Shown here: in pieces, positions 26,385-33,620 of the stretch | Numbering within the stretch: the stretch's first letter is position 1 | How the letters are laid out: each line of letters starts with the position of its first letter | Source of the DNA: Comamonas sp. JUb58 | GTDB lineage: Bacteria; Pseudomonadota; Gammaproteobacteria; Burkholderiales; Burkholderiaceae_C | Direction: 5' to 3' | Assembly (NCBI RefSeq): GCF_004364775.1 | Contig: NZ_SOAL01000025.1 | Location: 1 to 64,000 of the forward strand | Length of the DNA stretch: 64,000 bases | Program-made: the position numbers and the translations under genes | The notes under the pieces: generated by a model | Told to the model about the DNA's origin: nothing | What the model saw: the letters and a program-made list of their open reading frames with translations, nothing else | Database searches by the model: none

Positions 26385-26405
26385 GAATGATAGTTATTAT
26401 CATTC
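26385..26405. promoter_or_regulatory. Fur box upstream of the first sigma gene
   Basis: GAATGATA (26385-26392), spacer GTTAT, TATCATTC (26398-26405) is a perfect 8-5-8 palindrome close to the Fur consensus. It ends 13 bases before the GTG start of the sigma gene, so a bound Fur would block the promoter. Confidence 0.8.
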
Positions 26406-26499
26406 TAGCCTTGGCGGAATTAGCCTTGCTGCAGAGCAGCATTCGCGGCGCATCGCCCGCGTCAGCGTTCAGACCTCGATGGGGGTTTGCAGAGAGCCC

Positions 26500-26805
26500 T
26501 TAGACGCCAGCGGCCAAGCTGTACACCGTCAAGCCGCCATCTTCGCGGTCGCGCATCAGCAGGCCGGCCTGGGCCATTTCCTTGGCCACGCAGTAGATGG
26601 TGGCCGCTGGCAAGGGAGCGCCGCTTTGGGCGAGGTGGGAGGAGATATCGGCGCATTTGACGCGAGAGCGGCCCAGCTGGACGATGGCCTCCAGCACCCG
26701 CAGCCTTGCAGGCGTGGGCCGTATGCGCACTTGGCGGCTGCGCTTGAACCAGTGGGCAGCGGGCAGGGCGGGCGCTGCCTTGCGGGGTGCGTGGTCATCA
26801 TTCAT
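26500..26805 (-). CDS. Small Fur-like winged-helix protein lacking the metal/dimer domain
   Basis: A 101-residue protein. After a 24-residue basic leader, residues about 30-98 follow the Fur N-terminal winged helix: RIRPTPARLRVLEAIVQLGRSRVKCADISSHLAQSGAPLPAATIYCVAKEMAQAGLLMRDREDGGLTVYSL. Compare the Fur pattern of helix, ATVYRVL and GGxxxYxL. Full-length Fur is about 140-150 residues and continues into a His-rich zinc/dimerisation domain, here absent; the protein simply stops. The start at 26805 overlaps the DUF3325 gene end by 8 bases, so it is the last gene of the PepSY-type operon. It could bind DNA as a regulator of the iron island or antagonise Fur; neither is shown. Confidence 0.7.
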   Translation of the reverse strand: MNDDHAPRKAAPALPAAHWFKRSRQVRIRPTPARLRVLEAIVQLGRSRVKCADISSHLAQSGAPLPAATIYCVAKEMAQAGLLMRDREDGGLTVYSLAAGV

Positions 26806-27241
26806 GGGCGCATCCTGGCATGGCAGTTTGGAGACGGTTTGTCGAAATGTGGCAATTTGTGTCAATGCCCGGTGGCTGATCCGCCCAGCTGCCACACAGC
26901 AGCACCGCGCAGCAGGCCAGCAGTGCTGCTGCCGTGCCACGCCGGGGGGCGTAACTCAAGATCAGCACCAGGCACCATGCCGCAACACTGAGCCAGCCCA
27001 GCCAGGCGACCGCGCCCACTGCTGCGCCCGAGGCTGCCATGCAGCGCTGCAGCGCCAGCGCCAACAGCAGGCCTGCCGCCAGGCGCAAGGCCCAGCGCAA
27101 GGGGCGGCCAGGTTCGCCCCGGCGCAGGATCTGCTCGCAGTGGCGGTCCATGGCCTGGCTCAGCAGCATCATCGCCGGCAGGCACAGTGCCAGCGGCAAC
27201 GCAATGGTGCTGATCTGGGTGATGTGGTTGAAGGCGGTCAT
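26798..27241 (-). CDS. DUF3325-family membrane protein of an iron-uptake operon
   Basis: A 147-residue hydrophobic protein with about four transmembrane helices. The first is near residues 10-25 (TIALPLALCLPAMMLLSQAM) and the next are LRWALRLAAGLLLALALQRC, VGAVAWLGWLSVAAWCLVLIL and TAAALLACCAVLLCG. The sequence DRHCEQ between helices 1 and 2 is a DUF3325 feature. The family is found together with DUF3649 and PepSY genes behind TonB receptors; its role is unknown but linked to iron assimilation. It starts at 27241 within the previous stop (ATGA). Confidence 0.78.
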   Translation of the reverse strand: MTAFNHITQISTIALPLALCLPAMMLLSQAMDRHCEQILRRGEPGRPLRWALRLAAGLLLALALQRCMAASGAAVGAVAWLGWLSVAAWCLVLILSYAPRRGTAAALLACCAVLLCGSWADQPPGIDTNCHISTNRLQTAMPGCAHE

Positions 27242-27561
27242 CCGCAGCACTCCAGCAGCGCGCGCAAGCTGGCCAGCAGCAGCGCGGCAGCGGCAAACTG
27301 CAGCGCCAGCCGGGCCAGGCCCTGCACATGAAAGGCCCAGAGCAGCAGCCCGGTGTACAGCACAAAACCCAGCAAGGTGCTGAGCAGCACTGCATGTGCC
27401 GGCGCGAGCAGGCCCGCCAGTACCAGGGCCTGTGCCAGCACCGCGCAGCCCAGGCCGGTGAGCAGGTAGCCGCCACCGGCCGCCAGGCTGATGCGCAAGC
27501 CCAGCCGCATTGCATGACGCCAGGGCTGTGGAGCAGTGACCACTTTGGCGGGGGCGTTCAT
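27238..27561 (-). CDS. DUF3649-family membrane protein of an iron-uptake operon
   Basis: A 107-residue protein with three predicted helices: LRISLAAGGGYLLTGLGCAVLAQALVLAG, AVLLSTLLGFVLYTGLLLWAFHV and LALQFAAAALLLASLRALLE. The RISLAAGGGY and GF-x-x-YT features agree with DUF3649, a small family next to PepSY proteins in siderophore operons. The ATG at 27561 overlaps the PepSY stop by four bases. Function unknown; probably a partner of the PepSY protein in the inner membrane. Confidence 0.78.
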   Translation of the reverse strand: MNAPAKVVTAPQPWRHAMRLGLRISLAAGGGYLLTGLGCAVLAQALVLAGLLAPAHAVLLSTLLGFVLYTGLLLWAFHVQGLARLALQFAAAALLLASLRALLECCG

Positions 27562-29198
27562 GCGCGTGCTCCTTGGCGGGGCCCGGGCCGGGCGGCGCGG
27601 GCGGGGGGCGTGGTGTGTGTTGAAAGCCGGTGGCGCCAGGCGCCCCAGGCGGCGAGCAGGCCCAGCGCGATGCTGGTCAGCTCCACCCCGGCGCGCAGGC
27701 CATCGGCCTGTGCCAGATAGAGCAGCAGGTGCTGGCCGGTGGTGGCGGCGTTGAGCAGCGGCAGGGCCAGACACAGCAAAGCCAGCGCGCAGAGCTGCTC
27801 CTGCCAGGCCGAGCGCACGGGGCGCAGCAGCGCATGCAGCAGACTCAGTGCCCACAGCGCAAAGAACAGCCGTATCTCGGCACTGGCGCGCGCCTCGATG
27901 GCCAGCGGCAGCAGGCGGTTGCCGTAGAGGTAGCCGATGGAGGCCAGCGAGGTGCCGACCAGCGCTGCGATGTTCAGCGCATCGATGCAGCGGTAGACGG
28001 CAGGCGTGGCCCGGCCCCAGCCATGGTCGCTGCGGGTTCGGCGCTTGCTGGCAAACAGCAGCAGGCCCGTGGCCACCATGGCCGTGCCGGCCAGTCCGCA
28101 GACAAAGTACAGCCATTTCATGGTCCAGCCGCCAAAGCGGGCCATGTGCAGCGCTTCGATGACCGGGTGCACATCGCGCGCGCTGGCGGCTGGCTCGGAC
28201 TGAGGTGGTGCCTGCAGCACCTCACCGGTGTCGGCGGCGATGCTGACATGCTCGGCAAGCTTGTGTATGCGCCTGGAATAGGCGCTGTCGGCCAGCTGCG
28301 CCGTAAAGCGGTGGCTGGCCGGGCCTTGCGGCGGGCGCTGCAGCGCGATGGATGCCACCGGCTGGCGCAGCAGCGACTGCGCCAGTTGCAGCTGCCGGGC
28401 CAGCTGGGGGCCGGCTGGCGGCAGATCGGGGCGCGCCGACGGTGCGCCCGCGTTCAGATCGGCCTGGTAGCGGCTGTAGGCCTGGCGATCCTCACCATAG
28501 AGCGACTGCAGCGCATGGGGCATGTAGCTGGTGTAGAAGTAGGCCAGCCCGGTGTAGACGATCATGAACAGAAAGGGCAGGGTCAGCACGGCCGAGGCGT
28601 TGTGCGCATCCAGCCAGGAGCGCTGGCCCTTGCCGGGGCGAAAGCAGAAAAAATCCTGAAAGATGCGCCGGTGCACGATGAGGCCCGAGACCAGCGCCGC
28701 CATCATGCCCATGGACACGACACCCACCACCCAAAAGCCCGCCAGGCCGCCTTGCAGCGAATAGTGAAAGGACATGAAGTGCCGGCCACCCTCGGTCTGG
28801 CGGATGGGTGGCTGCGCCTGGGGCAGGCCACTGGCCGGGTTGAGTGCTGCTTGCAGCATGCCGTCCGGCCCGCGTGCGGACAGCTGCAGGGCGTCGCCCG
28901 CGCGGGCCGGCAGATCGATCTGCCACTGCCGGGCTTGCGGCGCCCTTTGCTGCAGATAGTCCTCAGCCGTGTGCAGGGCCTGCAGCCGGTCCTGCAAGCC
29001 CAGCGCCGCGCCGGGTGGCCCGTTGGCAGGCGCCGCCTGCATCCAGCGCGTGATGGGCTCGCGGAACACGCTCAAGGTGCCGGTGACAAAGATGGCGCAG
29101 AGCAGCCAGCCGCAGACCAGGCCGCCCCAGGTGTGCAGCCAGGACATGGTCTGGCGCCAACCTGGCTGCCGCGCCGCACCGGGGACGGACCTGGGCAT
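27558..29198 (-). CDS. PepSY-domain inner-membrane protein, PiuB-like
   Basis: A 546-residue PepSY-associated transmembrane protein. The N-terminus has the typical WLHTWGGLVCGWLLCAIFVTGTLSVFREPITRWMQ helix. A periplasmic region with PepSY repeats follows, then helices including HFMSFHYSLQGGLAGFWVVGVVSMGMM and HNASAVLTLPFLFMIVYTGLAYF, and a C-terminal helix bundle. The family includes PiuB-like proteins, some of which have been linked to ferric-siderophore reduction in the periplasm. It begins one base after the receptor stop, so the two are a tight transcription unit. A role in releasing iron from the imported chelate is plausible but not shown. Confidence 0.85.
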   Translation of the reverse strand: MPRSVPGAARQPGWRQTMSWLHTWGGLVCGWLLCAIFVTGTLSVFREPITRWMQAAPANGPPGAALGLQDRLQALHTAEDYLQQRAPQARQWQIDLPARAGDALQLSARGPDGMLQAALNPASGLPQAQPPIRQTEGGRHFMSFHYSLQGGLAGFWVVGVVSMGMMAALVSGLIVHRRIFQDFFCFRPGKGQRSWLDAHNASAVLTLPFLFMIVYTGLAYFYTSYMPHALQSLYGEDRQAYSRYQADLNAGAPSARPDLPPAGPQLARQLQLAQSLLRQPVASIALQRPPQGPASHRFTAQLADSAYSRRIHKLAEHVSIAADTGEVLQAPPQSEPAASARDVHPVIEALHMARFGGWTMKWLYFVCGLAGTAMVATGLLLFASKRRTRSDHGWGRATPAVYRCIDALNIAALVGTSLASIGYLYGNRLLPLAIEARASAEIRLFFALWALSLLHALLRPVRSAWQEQLCALALLCLALPLLNAATTGQHLLLYLAQADGLRAGVELTSIALGLLAAWGAWRHRLSTHTTPPARAARPGPRQGARA

Positions 29199-31787
29199 TT
29201 AGAAGCTGCCGCGCAAGGTCAGCTTGACGCTGCGGGGCTCGCCATACCAGTTGCCGCTGCCCGAGCTGCCCACGGTCTTGTAGTAGGTCTTGTCGAAGAG
29301 GTTGTTCAGGTTGAGCGTGGCCGACCAGTGGCGGTCGATGCGGTACTGCAGGCTGGCGTTCCAGACCGCATAGCCGGCCTGGGTGAACTTGTAGGGCACG
29401 CCTTCGCTGTCGAACTTGCCGGTGGCCGGGTTGTAGGGGTAGGCGGTGCCGCTGGCATAGGTGGTGCTTTGCACGGTCACGCCGCTGCCCACCGTCCAGG
29501 GCGAGAAGTCGCCGGGCAACTGGTAGCTGCTCCAGAGCTTGAGCAGGTGCTTGGGGGTGATGGTGCTGTAGACCAGCTGCTCGGCATCGCTCTTGTTGCG
29601 GTTGTGGTTGTAGGTATAGCCGGCAAACAGCTGCCAGCCGCGCGCCAGCTGGCCCGAGATCTCCATATCCACCCCCTGGCTGACGATCTTGCCCTGGGCG
29701 ATGTAGCAGCAGCTCAGGCCCAGGTCGCCCACATCGGTGTCGGGGTAGCGCGGGTCGCGCGCGGCCTCGCCGGTACGTTCGATGCGGTAGAGCGCGATGG
29801 CGGTGTTGAGCTTGCCATCGGCCAGCTCGCCCTTGACGCCCAGCTCGAAGTTGCGGCCCTTGATGGGATCGAGCGGCGTGCCGGGCAGCGGGCCCTGCAG
29901 GCTGCTGGCCTGGGACTTGCGGATCTCGGCAATGCTGCCATACGCCGTCCAGCGGTTGTCCAGGTCATAGACCAGGCCGGCGTAGGGCGTGAGGATGCCG
30001 CTTTCCTGGTAGTAGCTTTTGCCGCTGGAACGCAGCGATCCATCGGCGTTGTAGTTGAAGTAGGGCGTGACGTTGGCGTAGCTCGCGTAGCGACCGCCGA
30101 CGATGGCGGTGAGCTTGTCGGTCAGGCTCAGGTTGACGCGGCCATACAGGCCCTTTTGCGTGGCGCCATAGCCGGGGTAGCTGCGGGTCTTGCGCTCGCT
30201 GACCGCATGCGGAATCTTGTCAGGATCAAAGCCATAGACATTGGTGAGCGATTCGTCCGTCTCCATCTCGGAGTAGTAGGTGTCCTGGTCATCGCGGATC
30301 TTGGCCCAGTCGGCGCCCAGCAGCAGCTGGTGGCTGCGGCCCAGCAGGTTGAAGGGGCCGCTGATATTCAGATCAACGCTTTTCTTCTCGGAGCGGAAGT
30401 CGTTGGAAAAACCAGTCCATTCGGCGCCCAGGCCAGTAGCGGGGTCGACCGCGCCACTCAGGCTGGCCAGGCGGCCATCGCTGTCCACCTTCTGGTAGTT
30501 GAGCTGGGCCTTGGCCTTCCAGCCGCCGGCCAGCTGCTGGTCGAGCTGGGCAAACAGCTCCTTGGCGCTTTTGTCGTAGTGGCTCCAGCCGGCCATCAGC
30601 GCAGTGTTGCGCGGCAGGTGCAGGTCATCGCCATTGGGGGCGCGGGGAATGCCTTCGCGCCAGGGCGTGGCGTTAAGCTTGTCGTAGCTGGCACCCAGGC
30701 TGATCTTGGTGTCGCGGCTGAGATCAGCTTCGACAATGCCGTAGAGCAGGCTGTTCTTGGAATCGGCACTGCGGTAGAAGAAATCCTTGTCGGTATGGGC
30801 GAGCACCGCGCGGCCGCGCACGCTGCCATCGCTGTTCAAGGGGCCGGCCACATCCAGCTCCAGCTGCTTGCGGTTCCAGCTGCCCAGGCTGGCCGAGGCC
30901 TGGATCTGGCGCTGGGCCGTGGGGCGCTTGCGCACCAGGTTGATGGCGCCACCGGGCTCGCCGTTGCCGCTGAACAGGCCATTGGCGCCGCGCACGATCT
31001 GCACGCTGTCGTACATCGCCAGGTTGGGGTCAAACAGCTGCTGGCTGAAGGCGTCGACGCTGGCGCCATCGATCTGCACATTGCCAATCTCAAAGCCGCG
31101 CGAGAGAAAGCGCGTGGCCTGACCGCCCAGGCCGCCGGCACCGGCGTAGTCCACCGTCACGCCGGTGGCCTGCTGCATCACCTCGCCCACGGTGCTCAGC
31201 GCCTGGTCCTCGATCAGCTGGTGGGTCATCACGGTGATGGACTGCGGCGTCTCGCGCACATCCTGGCCCTTGCCCAGCGACACGCGACCGCTGGTGTAGG
31301 AGCCGCTGCCTTCGGTGGCTTCTTCGCGTTGGGCCTTGGCGGTGACCAGCACTTCCTGCATGGTGTGGGTGGCCAGGCTGCGCCGCTGCACGGTGATAGA
31401 TGCGCCGCTGGCAATGGCCTCCAGATCGCTGGACGCCAGCGCCTTTGCCAGTGCGGCCTGCAGGCTGAAGCTGCCTTGCAGCGCCGGGGCGCTGCGCCCC
31501 TGGATCAGTGCCGCATCCACCGAGATGGCCACGCCCCAGGTCCGCGCCAGCGCATTGATGGCCTGGCCCAGGGGCTGGGCGGGCAGATTGAGCGACTGGG
31601 TGGTGGCCATCGCCGTCTGGGCTGCAGCGGGCTGGGCATGCACCGTGCTGGACAGGGACAGCAGCGCCAGCGAGCTGGCACAGGCCAGCGCGCAGGCCCA
31701 TGCGATGGTGCGTTGCCGGGCGCCCGCGCTGGCGGCCAGGCGGGTGCGGACAGCGGGGCTGCAAAGGGGTGGCAAATCTCGGTACAT
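29199..31787 (-). CDS. TonB-dependent siderophore receptor with STN domain
   Basis: An 862-residue outer-membrane receptor. A long leader is followed by an STN domain (LNLPAQPLGQAINALARTWG, then SFSLQAALAKALASSDLEA). The plug carries VRETPQSITVMTHQLIEDQALSTVGEVMQQATGVTV and the GNGEPGGAINLVRKRPT motif. The barrel ends with RSVKLTLRGSF. It differs clearly in sequence from the first receptor, so the two probably take different siderophores. The ATG at 31787 is chosen over the upstream one at 31880, which would lie over the promoter motif. Residues CCYIAQGK in an extracellular loop carry a vicinal Cys pair. It sits in a FecI-FecR-receptor unit followed by PepSY, DUF3649 and DUF3325 genes. Confidence 0.92.
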   Translation of the reverse strand: MYRDLPPLCSPAVRTRLAASAGARQRTIAWACALACASSLALLSLSSTVHAQPAAAQTAMATTQSLNLPAQPLGQAINALARTWGVAISVDAALIQGRSAPALQGSFSLQAALAKALASSDLEAIASGASITVQRRSLATHTMQEVLVTAKAQREEATEGSGSYTSGRVSLGKGQDVRETPQSITVMTHQLIEDQALSTVGEVMQQATGVTVDYAGAGGLGGQATRFLSRGFEIGNVQIDGASVDAFSQQLFDPNLAMYDSVQIVRGANGLFSGNGEPGGAINLVRKRPTAQRQIQASASLGSWNRKQLELDVAGPLNSDGSVRGRAVLAHTDKDFFYRSADSKNSLLYGIVEADLSRDTKISLGASYDKLNATPWREGIPRAPNGDDLHLPRNTALMAGWSHYDKSAKELFAQLDQQLAGGWKAKAQLNYQKVDSDGRLASLSGAVDPATGLGAEWTGFSNDFRSEKKSVDLNISGPFNLLGRSHQLLLGADWAKIRDDQDTYYSEMETDESLTNVYGFDPDKIPHAVSERKTRSYPGYGATQKGLYGRVNLSLTDKLTAIVGGRYASYANVTPYFNYNADGSLRSSGKSYYQESGILTPYAGLVYDLDNRWTAYGSIAEIRKSQASSLQGPLPGTPLDPIKGRNFELGVKGELADGKLNTAIALYRIERTGEAARDPRYPDTDVGDLGLSCCYIAQGKIVSQGVDMEISGQLARGWQLFAGYTYNHNRNKSDAEQLVYSTITPKHLLKLWSSYQLPGDFSPWTVGSGVTVQSTTYASGTAYPYNPATGKFDSEGVPYKFTQAGYAVWNASLQYRIDRHWSATLNLNNLFDKTYYKTVGSSGSGNWYGEPRSVKLTLRGSF

Positions 31788-31838
31788 GCGAATGCTTTCT
31801 AGGGTGTTGTCCCGGTGAAGACGCAGCAGCGGCGATAT

Positions 31839-31853
31839 ACCGGACAAATTTTT
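31839..31853 (-). promoter_or_regulatory. Candidate ECF-sigma promoter element of the second receptor
   Basis: On the minus strand AAAAAAATT precedes TGTCCGGT (plus-strand ACCGGACA at 31839-31846), about 52 bases before the receptor ATG; CGTCTTCA lies downstream as a possible -10. The same 8-mer with an A/T tract precedes the other receptor. Confidence 0.45.
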
Positions 31854-31931
31854 TTCAGACGCATGGAGGCCTGTGCGCATGACCCCGGCGGCCCGGGGCA
31901 GAAGGCCTGTGCGCTGGGCGCGCTGGTGGGC

Positions 31932-32927
31932 TCAGCGGCGGCGGATCAGGCTGCTGCCATCGGGCAGGCGCTCCACCCGTACGGGCAGAGAGCGCGGCAG
32001 GCTGGCGACAAAGGTGGCGGGGTCGCGCAGCTTGAAGCTGCCTGTCAGGTGCAGGGATTGCAGGCCGCCGGCTGGGTCCAGTTGCAGGGGGCGGTCCAGG
32101 TAGTCGTTCCAACGGCTCAGCACCTCGGGCAGTGGGCTGTGGTCAAACACCAGCCAGCCGTCGCGCCAGGCACCGACATCCTGGGCATTGACCTTGCCGG
32201 TGTGCAGGCTGCCCTGGGCATCGAGGCGCGCCGCCTCGCCCGCTGCGAGCACCACATCGGCGGCCTGGGACGCATCGCTGTGCAGGCCCCATACGGCCAC
32301 GCGCCCCTGGGCCACGCTGACCTGCAGGCCCGACTCCCGCAGTGCGACCGAGAACACGGTGCCCAGCACCCGCACCCGGCCCAGCGGGGTTTGCACTTCC
32401 AAAGGCCGCTGCGCGTCATGGACCACATCCAGCCGGATCTCCCCCCGGGCCAGCTGCAGCACGCGGCGATCGCGGTAGAGCACGGCCTCCATGGCGGTGG
32501 ACGGTGCCAGGTCCAGATGCGTGCCATCGGGCAGGTTCTGGGCCAGCATCTGGCCATGGCCGGTTTGCAGGGCCAGGCGTGCCAGCGGCTGCTGCCAGTA
32601 CCAGCGCCCGCCCATTCCCAGCAGGCTGGCCAGGCCTGCCGTGCCCAGCAGCGACAAGCTGCGGCGGCGCTGCTGGCGGCTGCGCTCGGCCTGGCTGGCG
32701 GGCAGCGCGAAATCCGCCTGCAGCGCATGCGCCTCGGTCGCCTGCCAGCCTTGCAGCGCCTGCTGGGCGGCGGTCTCGTTGTCGGGCGATTGCGCGCGCC
32801 AACGGGCCAAGGTCTGTGTGGCGGCCTCGGCGCTGGCTGGTTCACCCGCGTGCTGGCGGGCGATCAGCAGCAAGGCGTATTCCAGGCGTTTGCGCGGGCT
32901 GTCTGCCCCAGTGGCGGCGGCTGCCAT
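31932..32927 (-). CDS. FecR-family anti-sigma factor
   Basis: A 331-residue FecR homologue. The N-terminal DUF4880 part has RKRLEYALLLIARQHAGEPASAEAATQTLARWRAQSPDNETAAQQ. The membrane segment is near residues 92-110 (LSLLGTAGLASLLGMGGRWYW). The periplasmic FecR domain includes TGHGQMLAQNLPDGTHLDLAPSTAMEAVLYRDRRVLQLARGEI and GWLVFDHSPLPEVLSRWNDYLDRPLQLD. It pairs with the upstream sigma gene; start and stop overlap by one base (TGATG), the same coupling as in the first operon. Confidence 0.92.
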   Translation of the reverse strand: MAAAATGADSPRKRLEYALLLIARQHAGEPASAEAATQTLARWRAQSPDNETAAQQALQGWQATEAHALQADFALPASQAERSRQQRRRSLSLLGTAGLASLLGMGGRWYWQQPLARLALQTGHGQMLAQNLPDGTHLDLAPSTAMEAVLYRDRRVLQLARGEIRLDVVHDAQRPLEVQTPLGRVRVLGTVFSVALRESGLQVSVAQGRVAVWGLHSDASQAADVVLAAGEAARLDAQGSLHTGKVNAQDVGAWRDGWLVFDHSPLPEVLSRWNDYLDRPLQLDPAGGLQSLHLTGSFKLRDPATFVASLPRSLPVRVERLPDGSSLIRRR

Positions 32928-33454
32928 CAGGCCTCCAGACCCATGCAGTCACAGACAGCGCGCACCACATGCTTTTCCACCGAAGCCAGGCTGATGTCCA
33001 TGTGCGCGGCCGCCTCAGCGTGGCTGTAGCCGTAGATGCGCACCAGCACAAACACCTCGCGGCGCTTGCGGGGCATGGCCGAGAGGCGGCGTACCAGGTG
33101 CTCCAGCTGCTGACGGCTGGCAATGATGCGCTCGGTGGAAGGGGCTTCGTCGGCGCTGACCAGGGCCAGGGTCTGCAGCAGCTGGGCATCGGTCTGGCGG
33201 CGACGGGCATCGTCGATGACGATGTTCTTGCCGGTGCGAAACAGCAGGGCCCGCAGGTCTCTCACTGCCACTTCACGCGCCTGCAGGGCCAGCACCCTTG
33301 CATAGCTCTCCTGCACGACATCGGCAGCGGCCTGCCGGTCATTGAGCGAGCGGGAGAAGAAATTCAGCAGTTCTGCGTAGTAGCTCGCAAGCACGAGGAA
33401 CACCTTGGCCGTGGTGGTGGTGAGAGCGCCCGGCAACAGCGGCGGGCGGGGCAT
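32927..33454 (-). CDS. FecI-like ECF sigma factor
   Basis: A 175-residue ECF sigma factor. Region 2: YAELLNFFSRSLNDRQAAADVVQESYARVLAL. Region 4: PRKRREVFVLVRIYGYSHAEAAAHMDISLASVEKHVVRAVCDC. The SLASVEKHVVRA ending is typical of the FecI-like group. The ATG at 33454 is preferred; a longer frame to 33568 would cover the Fur-like site. It probably drives the receptor and PepSY operon downstream under release by the FecR protein. Confidence 0.9.
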   Translation of the reverse strand: MPRPPLLPGALTTTTAKVFLVLASYYAELLNFFSRSLNDRQAAADVVQESYARVLALQAREVAVRDLRALLFRTGKNIVIDDARRRQTDAQLLQTLALVSADEAPSTERIIASRQQLEHLVRRLSAMPRKRREVFVLVRIYGYSHAEAAAHMDISLASVEKHVVRAVCDCMGLEA

Positions 33455-33490
33455 TGCCCTGGAGCAAAGGCGCGATCTTATCAAAAAACA

Positions 33491-33508
33491 GGAATGACTC
33501 TCATTTCC
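33491..33508. promoter_or_regulatory. Fur-box-like site upstream of the second sigma gene
   Basis: GGAATGA (33491-33497), spacer CTC, then TCATTTCC (33501-33508) form an imperfect palindrome similar to the Fur box at 26385. It lies 36 bases before the sigma ATG. Confidence 0.6.
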
Positions 33509-33568
33509 GTTCGCTCTACCCAGTAGGCCGGGGTGGCAGGGCTTGCGGGCGCAGTGCAGAAACAGCAA

Positions 33569-33600
33569 AGCCCAGGGGCGCGGTGCTGCGCCCCTGGGCT
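33569..33600 (-). terminator. Terminator downstream of the large IPTL-CTERM gene
   Basis: AGCCCAGGGGCGC (33569-33581), a 6-base loop, then GCGCCCCTGGGCT (33588-33600) is a perfect 13-bp stem. On the minus strand it is followed by TTTGCTGTTTC, a weak T tract. Confidence 0.75.
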
Positions 33601-33620
33601 GGTGGATGCGGGGCGAAGGA

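Noticed and set aside
27630..31802. A 1390-codon open frame on the plus strand opposite the PepSY and receptor genes
   Set aside because: Gln/His/Gly/Ala-rich antisense shadow caused by high GC and codon bias; the minus-strand genes in the same place have full domain structure.
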